A program made the position numbers and the translations under genes. From JAVJST01 sp040219295 (GTDB lineage: Bacteria; Pseudomonadota; Alphaproteobacteria; Rhodospirillales; Casp-alpha2), in NCBI GenBank assembly GCA_040219295.1, contig JAVJST010000005.1, forward strand, positions 1,178,001-1,242,000: a stretch of DNA of 64,000 bases, written 5' to 3'. The number at the start of each line of letters is the position of its first letter. Position 1 is the stretch's first letter. Below the pieces are notes generated by a model that did no database searches, was not told the DNA's origin, and was given only the letters and a program-made list of their open reading frames with translations. This document shows positions 51,361-60,482 of this stretch, piece by piece.

Positions 51361-52347
51361 TCAGGCCCGCACGTCGATGACCGTGCGACCGCGGGTCTGC
51401 CCCTTCAGGATAGCGGTCGCGAGATCTGGCACGTCGCCGAGCGGTGCTTCGGTAATCATCGCGTCCAGCTTCGCCATGTCGAGGTCGCTGGCGAGCCGCG
51501 CCCAGGCCGCTTCGCGCCGTGCCTTGGGGCACATGACAGAGTCGATGCCAAGGAGGTTCACGCCCCTGAGCAGGAACGGCAGGACGGTGCTCTCGAGCAC
51601 GTTGCCGCCCGCGAGTCCGACTGCCGCGACCGACGACCCGTACGCCATCTGGGTCAGAACGTGGGCGAGGGTGGTGCCGCCGACACTGTCGATACAGCCG
51701 GCCCAGCGCTCCTTGTCCAATGGCCGTCCGGGGGGCTCCGACAACTCGGAGCGGTCGACGATCACGCTGGCGCCGAGATCTTTGAGATAGTCGTGCGTCT
51801 CGGCCCGGCCGGTCGACGCGGCGACCGTGTAGCCCTTGGCGGCGAGCAGCGCGACGGCGACGGAGCCGACGCCACCCGCGGCGCCGGTCACCAGCACTTC
51901 ACCCTTGTCCGGCGTCACGCCGTGTTCTTCGAGCGCCATGATCGCCAGCATCGCGGTGAAACCGGCGGTGCCGATGCCCATGGCACGTTTCGCCGTCAGG
52001 CCGTCGGGCAGTTTGACCAGCCAGTCGCCCTTGACCCGCGCGCGCTCGGCGAAGCCGCCCCAGTGCATTTCGCCGACACGCCAGCCGGTTAGAACCACAG
52101 CGTCGCCGGGCTTGTAGGCCGGGTTGTCGCTCGCGCTCACCGTTCCGGCGAAATCGATGCCGGGAACATGCGGGTAGTCCCGCACCAGCTTGCCGATCCC
52201 ATTGACAACCATGCCGTCCTTGTAGTTCAGGTCCGAATACTCGACGTCGACCGTAACGTCGCCCTCTGGCAAGTCGTCGTCAGAAATCTCGGTGATCGTG
52301 GCCGTTACCTTGCCGTCGGATTCTTCCAGCATGAGTGCGCGGGGCAT
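51361..52347 (-). CDS. acuI: Acrylyl-CoA reductase (NADPH), YhdH/AcuI medium-chain oxidoreductase
   Basis: A 328-residue medium-chain dehydrogenase/reductase without structural zinc. DLNYKDGMVVNGIGK and PGIDFAGTV are the family start, VTGAAGGVGSVAVALLAAKG the NADPH loop, and GTAGFTAMLAIMALE the active-site helix. AcuI reduces toxic acryloyl-CoA to propionyl-CoA in marine alphaproteobacteria, as in DMSP breakdown. No other dmd or acu genes are present in the window, so a general protective role is equally possible. ATG 52347 has GGGAGAG upstream. Confidence 0.9.
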   Translation of the reverse strand: MPRALMLEESDGKVTATITEISDDDLPEGDVTVDVEYSDLNYKDGMVVNGIGKLVRDYPHVPGIDFAGTVSASDNPAYKPGDAVVLTGWRVGEMHWGGFAERARVKGDWLVKLPDGLTAKRAMGIGTAGFTAMLAIMALEEHGVTPDKGEVLVTGAAGGVGSVAVALLAAKGYTVAASTGRAETHDYLKDLGASVIVDRSELSEPPGRPLDKERWAGCIDSVGGTTLAHVLTQMAYGSSVAAVGLAGGNVLESTVLPFLLRGVNLLGIDSVMCPKARREAAWARLASDLDMAKLDAMITEAPLGDVPDLATAILKGQTRGRTVIDVRA

Positions 52348-52798
52348 GACTTCGCTCTCCCGTGATCGATGTTGCGGTGCAGCGATTAGTCCGCCATCAG
52401 CCCCGTCATGTCAAATAACGGGAATGGGCTCTGGGCAAAAAATAATCTTGGGTATCAGATCTCGCCGAGGATCTCTTTTCGCTTCTCTTCCGCCTCGGCC
52501 TCGGTGATCAGACCGTCATCGAGAAACTGCTGGAGCTTCGCCAGACGCCCCGGGATATCGCGCCCCTGCGCCGACGTTACTGGTCTGACACGCAGTGACC
52601 GTCGCCATGGCGATCAGAGCGATCAACCAGCGACATGCCACGGCCTTTCCGTTTCGCGTGCTTGTGCGCGTGTCATTCGCCTCAGGTTCGCTGTATCGAC
52701 GTGTACCTTTATCGTGAAATTATACAGAAGAAAACAAACAGGGCGAGATTTCAGCAAGCCGGGCCGATGGGAAACCGGAAGACGGCTGGGGACGGTTG
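52348..52798. other. 451 bp gap between acuI and cobT holding a broken small gene
   Basis: Apart from the frame-shifted SHOCT lipoprotein at 52455-52641, this stretch contains no recognised gene. The part from 52642 to 52798 is less GC-rich and could hold the promoter of the small gene on the minus strand; a plus-strand frame of 154 codons crosses the gap but lacks a ribosome site and any family features. Confidence 0.5.
52455..52641 (-). pseudogene. Frame-shifted SHOCT-domain lipoprotein
   Basis: On the minus strand a GTG at 52641 (GGAAAGG just upstream) opens a lipoprotein signal: CRWLIALIAMATVTAC with the lipobox VTAC at residues 15-18, then QTSNVGAGARYPGA, ending at a TGA at 52516. The next frame, from about 52575 to a TGA at 52455, reads GRDIPGRLAKLQQFLDDGLI then TEAEAEEKRKEILGEI, a typical SHOCT helix hairpin, but has no start codon of its own. 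One base of insertion or deletion within the GC-rich stretch near 52555-52585 would join them into a protein of about 60 residues. A real inactivation, a programmed shift or a sequencing error cannot be separated here. Confidence 0.7.
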
Positions 52799-54664
52799 TC
52801 AGTGCAGACGCTGGCCGCTGCGGGCAACCGCCCGGGAGGGAGATTTCTCGTCCTCGTCGAACAGGTCCATGAGATTCTTCATCATGGTGCCGCCCAGTTC
52901 CTCGGCGTCGATCAGCGTAACCGCGCGGCGGTAGTAGCGGGTCACGTCGTGTCCGATACCGATCGCGGTCAACTGGACCGGTGAACGCGTCTCGATCCAG
53001 TCGATGACCTCGCGCAGGTGCTTCTCGAGGTAGTTGCCCGGGTTGGCCGAGAGCGTGGCGTCGTCGACCGGTGCGCCGTCCGAGATCACCATCAGGATGC
53101 GCCGCTGTTCAGGCCGGCCAAGCAAGCGGTTGTGGGCCCACAGCAGGGCCTCGCCGTCGATATTTTCCTTCAGCAGACCCTCGCGGAGCATCAGGCCGAG
53201 GTTTCTGCGCGACCGACGCCATGGTGCGTCGGCGGACTTGTAGACGATATGGCGCAGGTCGTTGAGCCGGCCCGGCGTCGCCGGCTTGCCGTCGGCAACC
53301 CACTTGTCGCGCGACGCGCCGCCTTTCCATGACCGGGTCGTGAAGCCGAGGATCTCGACTTTAACGCCACAGCGCTCGAGGGTTCGGGCAAGGATATCGG
53401 CGCTCATCGCGGCCACGGTAATCGGACGCCCGCGCATCGAGCCCGAATTGTCGATCAACAAGCTGACCACGGTGTCACGGAACTCGACGTCACTCTCCTG
53501 CTTGAACGACAGCGGGTGCAACGGATCGATGACGACACGCGACAGGCGTCCGGCGTCGAGGATCCCCTCTTCGAGGTCGAAGTGCCAGGAACGCTGCTGC
53601 TTGGCCAGCAGGCGGCGCTGCAGGCGGTTGGCCAGTTTCGACACCACGCCCTGCAGATGGGAAAGTTGCTGATCTAGCTGGTGGCGCAGGCGGTTGAGCT
53701 CCTCGCCGTCGCAGAGGCCTTCCGCGTCGACGACTTCGTCGAACTGCGTCGTGTACGGGTGATAGAGCGCATAGGCGGCGCTGTCTTCCGTGTAGTTCTG
53801 TTGCCACTGGTTGGGGCCGGCCGGTTCGTCCTCGCCTTCGCCCGGTGTCATCTCGTCGTCGCCGGTCTCGGAGGAAGCTTCGCCATCGGCGTCCTCCTCG
53901 CCGAGCGTCGCGTCGGCAGCGCTGGTGCTCTCGGCTTCCATTTCGCCGGTTTCGCCGTCGACGTCCTCGGCGCCTTCCTCGTTATTCTCGTCCTGATCCT
54001 GCTCGTCTTCGTCCTCCTGATCGAGTGGTTCGGGCACGTCGGACATATCGAGCGCGCGGAATAGCTTTGAGAGCCGGGCGGCAAACGCCGACTGGTCGTG
54101 CATCGCCGGCGCCAGGTCGTCGAGCTGATTGCCAATCTTCTCCTTCAGCCAGCCGTGCCACAGAAAACAAAGCGGTTTGGCGGATTCGGGCAGAGGCTGA
54201 CCGCTGAGCTTCTGACGCACGAGGATACCGAGCACGTCGGCGAGCTGATCGTCGGACCGTTCGGTGACTTGATGGTATCCTTGGTTGCGGCAGCGATCTT
54301 CGGTCAGGGACTGCAGATTGGCTGCGACCCCGGCCATCTCCGCGCTGCCGAGGCTTTCGCACCGGGCTTGCTCGAGACCCTCGAACAGCTGGCGAGCGTC
54401 CGCGGATGAGGGCTGCAGACGGCGGTGCAGGGTCTCGTCGTGAAAGCGCAGCTTGGCTGCCAGGGCATCTGCCGTGCCGCGGTAGCGTGACAGCGCCTCG
54501 GCGCTCATGTGAGGCGGCGGTGACGGCATCTTGACCGTTTCGCCGGCGGCGGTAGCGCTGCCGTGCTGAAACGAGACGTCGAGCCCCGGTTTGTCGGCGA
54601 TGGCCTTGATTGCCGCCGCAGTGGCCCGTTTTACGGCTTCGCTGAAGTTTTCCTGGTCACTCAC
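52799..54664 (-). CDS. cobT: Cobaltochelatase subunit CobT
   Basis: A 621-residue subunit of the aerobic cobaltochelatase CobNST, which inserts cobalt into hydrogenobyrinic acid a,c-diamide in B12 synthesis. The N-terminal half (1-210) is the family region, the middle (215-285) is a very acidic Glu/Asp linker, and the C-terminal third is a von Willebrand A domain with the MIDAS motif DNSGSMRG. Start is GTG 54664. It follows cobS by 31 bp. CobN is not in the window. B12 supply fits the corrinoid methyltransferase genes. Confidence 0.96.
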   Translation of the reverse strand: MSDQENFSEAVKRATAAAIKAIADKPGLDVSFQHGSATAAGETVKMPSPPPHMSAEALSRYRGTADALAAKLRFHDETLHRRLQPSSADARQLFEGLEQARCESLGSAEMAGVAANLQSLTEDRCRNQGYHQVTERSDDQLADVLGILVRQKLSGQPLPESAKPLCFLWHGWLKEKIGNQLDDLAPAMHDQSAFAARLSKLFRALDMSDVPEPLDQEDEDEQDQDENNEEGAEDVDGETGEMEAESTSAADATLGEEDADGEASSETGDDEMTPGEGEDEPAGPNQWQQNYTEDSAAYALYHPYTTQFDEVVDAEGLCDGEELNRLRHQLDQQLSHLQGVVSKLANRLQRRLLAKQQRSWHFDLEEGILDAGRLSRVVIDPLHPLSFKQESDVEFRDTVVSLLIDNSGSMRGRPITVAAMSADILARTLERCGVKVEILGFTTRSWKGGASRDKWVADGKPATPGRLNDLRHIVYKSADAPWRRSRRNLGLMLREGLLKENIDGEALLWAHNRLLGRPEQRRILMVISDGAPVDDATLSANPGNYLEKHLREVIDWIETRSPVQLTAIGIGHDVTRYYRRAVTLIDAEELGGTMMKNLMDLFDEDEKSPSRAVARSGQRLH

Positions 54665-54695
54665 GTCACGCGCCTGCGAAGGGTGGCCGGTTCGC

Positions 54696-55697
54696 TCAGG
54701 AAACGGCGATGTTGCGGATCGATTCCGGCAGATCCTCGTTGAAGCAGCGCTGATAGTACTCGGCGATCAGCGGTCGTTCGTGTTCGTCGCACTTGTTGAG
54801 GAACGTCACCCGGAAGGCGAAACCCCGGTCACTGAAGATCGTGGTGTTCTCCGCCCATGTGATGACCGTGCGGGGCGACATGACGGTCGAGATGTCGCCG
54901 TTCATGAAGCCACTCCGCGTCAGGTTGGCAAGCTCGACCATGCTGGCGATCTCGGCGTGGCCCTCGTCGGTATCGAAAGCGGGAACCTTGGCCAGCACGA
55001 TGCGCTCTTCCGCGTCATGGTCGAGGTAATTGAGCGTGGTCACCACGTTCCATCGGTCCATCTGGCCCTGGTTGATCTGCTGGGTGCCATGATAGAGGCC
55101 GGTGGTGTCGCCGAGGCCCACCGTGTTGGTGGTCGCAAAGAGTCGGAAGTAGGGGTGCGGGCGCATGACGCGGTTCTGGTCAAGCAGCGTCAGCTTGCCG
55201 TCGACTTCGAGCACGCGCTGAATGACGAACATCACGTCCGGCCGGCCGGCGTCGTACTCGTCGAACACCATGGCGGTCGGATTCTGCAGCGCCCACGGCA
55301 GAATGCCCTCACGGAACTCGGTCACCTGTTTGCCTTCGCGCAGCACGATGGCGTCCTTGCCGACGAGATCGATGCGGCTGATGTGGCTGTCAAGGTTGAC
55401 GCGGATGCAGGGCCAGTTGAGGCGGGCGGCAACCTGCTCGATATGGGTCGACTTGCCGGTCCCGTGGTAGCCCTGAATCATGACACGGCGGTTGTGGGCA
55501 AAGCCGGCGAGGATCGCCATCGTCGTGTCGCGATCGAACTGGTATGCGGGATCCGTGTCGGGTACATGGTCCTCGGCCTGGCTGAACGCCGGAACTTCCA
55601 TGTCCGTGTCGAGGCCGAACGTCTGGCGAACGGACACGGTGATGTCGGGTGCATCAAGCGGGAAGGAGGCGGTCGTGTGGGCGGTCTCAGAGCTCAT
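54696..55697 (-). CDS. cobS: Cobaltochelatase AAA+ subunit CobS
   Basis: A 333-residue AAA+ ATPase that powers cobalt insertion with CobT and CobN. The Walker A motif is GYHGTGKSTH, the Walker B region AMVFDEYDAG, and sensor 1 LFATTNTVGLGD. It resembles MoxR/Mg-chelatase ATPases and forms ring complexes with CobT. ATG 55697. First gene of cobST; the J-domain gene lies 107 bp upstream in the same direction. Confidence 0.97.
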   Translation of the reverse strand: MSSETAHTTASFPLDAPDITVSVRQTFGLDTDMEVPAFSQAEDHVPDTDPAYQFDRDTTMAILAGFAHNRRVMIQGYHGTGKSTHIEQVAARLNWPCIRVNLDSHISRIDLVGKDAIVLREGKQVTEFREGILPWALQNPTAMVFDEYDAGRPDVMFVIQRVLEVDGKLTLLDQNRVMRPHPYFRLFATTNTVGLGDTTGLYHGTQQINQGQMDRWNVVTTLNYLDHDAEERIVLAKVPAFDTDEGHAEIASMVELANLTRSGFMNGDISTVMSPRTVITWAENTTIFSDRGFAFRVTFLNKCDEHERPLIAEYYQRCFNEDLPESIRNIAVS

Positions 55698-55804
55698 GTC
55701 GGATCATCCGGCGCTAGCGGTTTTCAGGAAGGCAATCGTCAGCAGAAGGGGGTACGCCCTGCACGCCGGAAGGTCAAGGACCCGGGGCAATAAAGCCCGG
55801 AAAA

Positions 55805-56395
55805 TCAGGCGTTCACCGCATCGCGCAGCAGGCGGTATGCGGCGTTGATATCCTTGAGACGGTCCTCGGCGGTGCTGTCGCCGGGGTTGGCGTCGGGGTG
55901 GTACTCCTTGACCAGAACCTTGTATCTGGTCTTCAAATTGTCGGCCGTGACCGGATATTCAAGCCCCAACGTCGCGTATGCACGCTCTTCCTCACGGGAA
56001 ATCGGCGGCCGCACGGGTGGCTGACCGCCGCCGGCGGGAGCGCCGCCCGGTCCATGCTCGCCGAAGAGACCGAGCGGATCGGCGAGCTTGTCAGGCCGGA
56101 ACGCACCGTTGCCGCCGAGCCGCCAGGTCGGCCGGTTCCAGGTCGTGTCGCGCCGCAGGTCGGCTTCGACCTCATCGTCGCTCATGCCCTGGTAGTAGTT
56201 CCAGGCCCGGTTGAATTCGCGGGCGTGATCGAGACAGAGCCACTGGTAATCGTTCAGGCTGTCGCGCGATTTCGGCGCCCGATGATCGCCGGGCTGATCG
56301 CATCCGTCCCACGCGCATCGGCGCTCGCGCGGCACGTTCCCACGGTCGCGCGGCCAGTCGAAGGTCTCCAGCTTGGGTGCGGCTCTACCTGCCAT
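55805..56395 (-). CDS. J-domain (DnaJ-class) protein with an N-terminal Cys/His cluster
   Basis: A 196-residue co-chaperone-like protein. Near the N-terminus C-x4-C in RRCAWDGCDQPGDH and C-x2-H in WLCLDHAREFN suggest a small zinc site. The C-terminal 65 residues are a J domain: RAYATLGLEYPVTADNLKTR, the HPD motif in KEYHPDANPGD, and LKDINAAYRLLRDA. It would stimulate an Hsp70. The placement of cobST downstream and BolA upstream is typical for alphaproteobacteria. ATG 56395 gives the family start; the frame continues upstream into the BolA gene. Confidence 0.9.
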   Translation of the reverse strand: MAGRAAPKLETFDWPRDRGNVPRERRCAWDGCDQPGDHRAPKSRDSLNDYQWLCLDHAREFNRAWNYYQGMSDDEVEADLRRDTTWNRPTWRLGGNGAFRPDKLADPLGLFGEHGPGGAPAGGGQPPVRPPISREEERAYATLGLEYPVTADNLKTRYKVLVKEYHPDANPGDSTAEDRLKDINAAYRLLRDAVNA

Positions 56396-56510
56396 AGTTC
56401 CATAACTATGGGCCCGCCGGTTGCCGCCTGCAACTTCACTTCGCACTTGACTTGCCATTCCCGAGATCACCCTTATCTGGGATTCTGGAGACCGAAAATG
56501 GAGCCGCAAC

Positions 56511-56783
56511 ATGGGCATGGAGCAACAAATAAGATCTGCGTTGGAGGCGGGGCTGGCGCCGTCCCGGCTCGAGATTATCGACGAGTCCGCGCTCCATGCC
56601 GGGCATGCCGGGGCACGCCCCGGCGGCGAAACCCACTATCGGATTACCGTGGTCTCGGACCGGTTTGAGGGCGTCGGACGAGTCCAGCGCCAGCAGATGG
56701 TCTATGGCCTGCTCGACGACGCTTTCGCAGCAGGCCTGCACGCGCTGGCGATGACGACCAAGGCGCCCTCGGAAACTACCTGA
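56511..56783 (+). CDS. BolA family protein
   Basis: A 90-residue protein of the BolA family: LAPSRLEIIDESALHAGHAG, GGETHYRITVVSDRFEG and RVQRQQMVYGLLDDAF. BolA proteins pair with monothiol glutaredoxins in iron-sulphur handling or act as DNA-binding stress regulators. GGAG lies seven bases before ATG 56511. Divergent from the J-domain gene, from which it is separated by 115 bp, an arrangement common in alphaproteobacteria. Confidence 0.92.
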   Translation: MGMEQQIRSALEAGLAPSRLEIIDESALHAGHAGARPGGETHYRITVVSDRFEGVGRVQRQQMVYGLLDDAFAAGLHALAMTTKAPSETT

Positions 56784-56840
56784 ATCTCAAGGAAGCAAAC
56801 ACACGGGCCGCAACCGGTGCGATCGCCACCGGTGATGCGG

Positions 56841-57410
56841 TCATTGTTCGCTGCGTTCACCATCGCCGGTGTAGTGGGCCGGGAACTCTCGCTTCACGAC
56901 CGGACCGTCGGACGCGAAGGCATGGCACGAGTTGACGAGTTGCTCAGCCGGTCGGCGGTCGCGCACCTTGCCCTCGGCCGTTCCGTCCGGGATCACGGTC
57001 TGGAAGGCTGTCGTGGCCATCGGGCCGACGACGAGATCGGTGATGTGGGTGCAGCCTTTGACTCCGCCCATGGCTGCGATTACGCCGCGGCGCCACCCGG
57101 GCGCGATCCGCAATCCTTCGAGCCGTCCCACGGCGCCTGCCGCACTGGGGCAGATCGAGAACGGCGCGTTTTCGGTCGCGGCCTCGGCATGGATTACCTT
57201 GCGATCGGAATCGATCGTCAGGCGGACGATCATGTCGTGGAGTGGTTCGCCGGCGGCGATTCCCCCGCGGTCGTGATTAGCAAAGCTGTAGGACTTGGTG
57301 TCGGTAATCCGGCCCTCGATGTCCCAAAGACCGTCTTCCCTTCGGAAGCCCTGGCACACGATGGTGCGCGTGTGCATGTGCCGCCGCGGTTTCGGTTTCG
57401 AGAGAGGCAA
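56841..57410 (-). CDS. DUF2889 family protein
   Basis: A protein of about 189 residues of the DUF2889 family, recognised by LPLSKPKPRRHMHTRTIVCQ, GFRREDGLWDIEGRITDTKS, HDMIVRLTIDSD and GCTHITDLVVGP. The start is TTG 57410 in the family-conserved head, 14 bp after the CBS gene stop, with GGGGAA upstream; ATG 57377 is the alternative. The family has no defined activity; homologs occur beside catabolic genes in proteobacteria. Probably co-transcribed with the CBS gene. Confidence 0.85.
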   Translation of the reverse strand: MPLSKPKPRRHMHTRTIVCQGFRREDGLWDIEGRITDTKSYSFANHDRGGIAAGEPLHDMIVRLTIDSDRKVIHAEAATENAPFSICPSAAGAVGRLEGLRIAPGWRRGVIAAMGGVKGCTHITDLVVGPMATTAFQTVIPDGTAEGKVRDRRPAEQLVNSCHAFASDGPVVKREFPAHYTGDGERSEQ

Positions 57411-57424
57411 AGGGTGTTCCCCGG

Positions 57425-57871
57425 TCAGGCGCCGTAACGGTCGCCGAACACGAAAGCCTCCGTCTCGCGGATATCTTCCTGCAAGGCGTCCATGACCGAC
57501 TCGTAGAGATCGCGCACGGATACCATGCCGATGCACTTGCCGTCGACTGCGACCGGCAAGTGACGGTACTTGCGATTGTGCATCAGTTGCAGGGCATCCA
57601 TCGCGGAATCATCCGGCGCGAGCGTGTCGGGATTCTTGGTCATGATGTCACCGACACGAACCTGGGAGGGGACCTGTCCCTTGGCGACGACGTCGCGGGT
57701 CAGGTCACGTTCGGTGACAATCCCGATGAGCTTCCCGGCGTCGTCGTTGACGACCACGGCCGCGATATTGGCAGCCGCCATCTTTTCGGCGGCTTCGAGT
57801 GCCGTGGTGCCGACGGTCACGGCGGCCACGTCCTGATCGGAGATCACATCTGGGACGATTTTTCTGTGCAT
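57425..57871 (-). CDS. CBS-domain pair protein
   Basis: A 148-residue protein made of two CBS domains: VTVGTTALEAAEKMAAANIA, GIVTERDLTRDVV and LAPDDSAMDALQLMHNRKYR, GMVSVRDLYESVM. Such stand-alone pairs bind AMP, ATP, NAD or SAM and act as energy sensors. GGGAG precedes the ATG. It lies downstream of the CorC-type gene, which also carries CBS domains, on the same strand. Confidence 0.92.
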   Translation of the reverse strand: MHRKIVPDVISDQDVAAVTVGTTALEAAEKMAAANIAAVVVNDDAGKLIGIVTERDLTRDVVAKGQVPSQVRVGDIMTKNPDTLAPDDSAMDALQLMHNRKYRHLPVAVDGKCIGMVSVRDLYESVMDALQEDIRETEAFVFGDRYGA

Positions 57872-57952
57872 GGCAGTCTCCCTGCAGAACCTGAGGCAAA
57901 TGCCCGAGACTTCGAGAGTATACCGCGTTTCGTTTGCGGCACAAAAAATACC

Positions 57953-59239
57953 CTAGAGCCCCTGGGCATCCTCGACTGGATCGGGGTCGGCTGGCGGGAT
58001 TACCTTGATCGAGGTTATCTGATTGCGGTGGCGACGCAGGATCTGAAACCGGAAGCCGTGGAACATGAAGGCCTGTCCGACGTCCGGAATCCGGCGAGAC
58101 TCGTGCAGCACCAATCCGGCGACGGTTGACGCTTCCTCGTCCGGCAGGTCCCAGTCCAGCTCCCGGTTGAGGTCGCGGATCGTTACCGTGCCGTCGATGA
58201 TATAGGAACCGTCCGCGTCGGCACGGACACCGCTGACGGCGATATCGTGCTCGTCTGCGATGTCGCCGACGATCTCCTCAAGAATGTCCTCGAGAGTGAC
58301 GATGCCCATGATCGCGCCGTATTCGTCGATGACCAGGGCGGAATGTTCGCGGCGCTCCCGGAAGGCTTCCAGCTGGTCCTGGAGGGTCGTCGTTTCCGGC
58401 ACGAACCAAGGTTCGGCCGCAACCGACATGATATCGACATCGCTGACGTCATCCTTGGCGTTGTAAGTCAGGCGCAACAGTGCCTTCGCATGCAGGATGC
58501 CGACGACGTTGTCGGGGTTGTCGCGCCACAGCGGCAGGCGCGTGTAAGGGCTCTCCAGTGCCTGGGCGATGATCTCCCCCGTCGTTAGCGAGGCGTCGAT
58601 GGTGACAAGCTGCTTGCGGTGCGTCATGACCTCACCAACCTGGACCTGGGCCAGGTCGAGAACGCTGCGCAACATGGCCCTCTCATGGCGCACGTCGACG
58701 TCCTCGCGTTCGTGTAGTTCGATGGCGCCGCGCAGCTCCTCGTCGCCGCTGCCGAGAATATCTCGGGTTTCAAACCCCCCGCCGAACAGGTTCACCACGC
58801 CGAGGATCAGCATGTTGATCGCGTGGGTGAAAGGCGACAGCACCCAGACCAGCAAGCTCACGATCGGGGCGATGGTCAGCGCCATGCGGTTGGCGTTGTG
58901 GAACGCGTAAGTCTTTGGCAGCACCTCGGCGAAGATCAGCACCAGAAGGGTCATGCCGAGCGTCGCATAGGCGATGCCGGTTTCGCCGAACATGGTGATC
59001 ATCGCGCTGGTCGCCAGTGCCGAAGCGAGGATGTTGACCAGGTTGTTGCCGAGAAGGATCGTCCCGATCAGACGTTCCTTGCGGGCATGTAGGACGTTGA
59101 CCAGCTTGGCCCGCTGATCGCCGCCCTGTTCCAGTTGGTGCATCAACGGTCTGGATGCTGCCGTCAGCGCCGTCTCGGAGCCCGAGAAGAAGGCGGACAG
59201 GAACAACAAGACAACGATCGCGCCGAAGGTGATCAGCAT
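57953..59239 (-). CDS. CNNM/CorC-type membrane transporter (DUF21 + CBS pair + CorC/HlyC domain)
   Basis: A 428-residue membrane protein. An N-terminal DUF21 region has three to four helices (VVLLFLSAFFSGSETALTAA, LIGTILLGNNLVNILASALA), a CBS pair (about 200-325; VGEVMTHRKQLVTID, GIVTLEDILEEIVGDI) and a C-terminal CorC/HlyC transporter-associated domain (GTVTIRDLNRELDWDLPDEE). The family exports magnesium or cobalt or modulates such transport. Position before aroB-aroK and near bolA is conserved in alphaproteobacteria. GAGG before ATG 59239. Confidence 0.93.
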   Translation of the reverse strand: MLITFGAIVVLLFLSAFFSGSETALTAASRPLMHQLEQGGDQRAKLVNVLHARKERLIGTILLGNNLVNILASALATSAMITMFGETGIAYATLGMTLLVLIFAEVLPKTYAFHNANRMALTIAPIVSLLVWVLSPFTHAINMLILGVVNLFGGGFETRDILGSGDEELRGAIELHEREDVDVRHERAMLRSVLDLAQVQVGEVMTHRKQLVTIDASLTTGEIIAQALESPYTRLPLWRDNPDNVVGILHAKALLRLTYNAKDDVSDVDIMSVAAEPWFVPETTTLQDQLEAFRERREHSALVIDEYGAIMGIVTLEDILEEIVGDIADEHDIAVSGVRADADGSYIIDGTVTIRDLNRELDWDLPDEEASTVAGLVLHESRRIPDVGQAFMFHGFRFQILRRHRNQITSIKVIPPADPDPVEDAQGL

Positions 59240-59324
59240 GATGAAACCTCAACTCTCAGTGCAGCAAACGATTGTGAAAAACGATAAGGCCGTTGGCGAA
59301 TAAATGGCAGAACGACATGGTCCA

Positions 59325-60482
59325 TCAGGATTGTAAGGCCGTCTCGAGGGTTTCGAGGACGGCGGCCTCCGGTACGTCGCTGCTGATGAACGCCTCGCCG
59401 ATAGCGCGTGCGAGAATGAACGTCAGTCGGCCGTCCTGAACCTTCTTGTCGATACGCATGTGATCGAGAAGGCGGGCGGCTGTCCAATTCGCCGTATCCA
59501 GACCGCTCAGGTCGGCAGGGACGCCAACCGAGCGAAGGTGCGTGGCGACGCGGTCGGCGTCGCCTTGGTCGCAGTGACCGAGGAGAGCCGACAACCGGAA
59601 TGCCATGACCATGCCGATGCCGACCGCTTCGCCATGCAGTAGGCGGCCGTCGTATCCGGCTTCGGCCTCCAACGCATGACCAAAGGTGTGGCCGAGATTG
59701 AGCAGGGCGCGTTTTCCGGTCTCCTTCTCGTCCTCGCCGACGATACGCGCTTTTGCACGGCAGCTCTCGAGAATTGCGTGACGCCGGACCTGTTCGTCTC
59801 CGTCGAAAAAACCGGCGCCGTTGTCCTCGAGCCATTCATAGAACGCTTTGTCACCGAGCAGGCCGTACTTGGCAATTTCCGCATACCCGGCGCCCAGTTC
59901 ACGGTCGGGCAGGGTGTCGAGTGCGGCGGTATCAGCCAGCACCAGCCGCGGCTGGTGGAACGCACCGATCAGGTTCTTGCCCTGCGGCATGTTAATGCCG
60001 GTCTTGCCGCCGACGGAACTGTCGACTTGGGCCAGGAGCGTTGTCGGAATCTGGATGAACTCGATGCCGCGCATCAGGATCGCCGCGGCAAAACCGACGA
60101 GATCGCCGATAACGCCGCCTCCCAGCGCAACGACCGTCGATCGACGCTCGATTCGCCAGTCGAGAATTTCGCCGCAAAGGCGCTCGAGCTGTCCGAAACT
60201 CTTCGTGGCCTCGCCCGGCGGCAGGACAACCGAAGCCGTTTCGATCCCAGCCGCCATCAGCGCCCGTTCCAATGGTTGCAGCCAGCCGCGGGCGACATTC
60301 GCATCGGTGACGATCAGCGTGCGTGGCCGGTTCAGCAGCGGTGCGATATCGCTGCCGGCGCGCTCGATCAGCCCCCGCCCGACGACAATATCGTACGCCC
60401 GCGCCCCGAGTTCCACCCGCAGGCGATCAGGGTCGACCACCAGCGGCGGTTCCACGGATTCGACGTTGGTTGAGTTGTTCAT
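59325..60482 (-). CDS. aroB: 3-dehydroquinate synthase
   Basis: The 385-residue zinc/NAD enzyme that closes DAHP into 3-dehydroquinate in the shikimate route. Features: LPPGEATKSFGQLERL, the glycine-rich VVALGGGVIGDLVGFAAA, QIPTTLLAQVDSSVGGKTGI, and zinc ligands in LNLGHTFGHALE. ATG 60482 overlaps the aroK stop by four bases (ATGA), so the pair is coupled. The order aroK-aroB-CorC is characteristic of alphaproteobacteria. Confidence 0.98.
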   Translation of the reverse strand: MNNSTNVESVEPPLVVDPDRLRVELGARAYDIVVGRGLIERAGSDIAPLLNRPRTLIVTDANVARGWLQPLERALMAAGIETASVVLPPGEATKSFGQLERLCGEILDWRIERRSTVVALGGGVIGDLVGFAAAILMRGIEFIQIPTTLLAQVDSSVGGKTGINMPQGKNLIGAFHQPRLVLADTAALDTLPDRELGAGYAEIAKYGLLGDKAFYEWLEDNGAGFFDGDEQVRRHAILESCRAKARIVGEDEKETGKRALLNLGHTFGHALEAEAGYDGRLLHGEAVGIGMVMAFRLSALLGHCDQGDADRVATHLRSVGVPADLSGLDTANWTAARLLDHMRIDKKVQDGRLTFILARAIGEAFISSDVPEAAVLETLETALQS

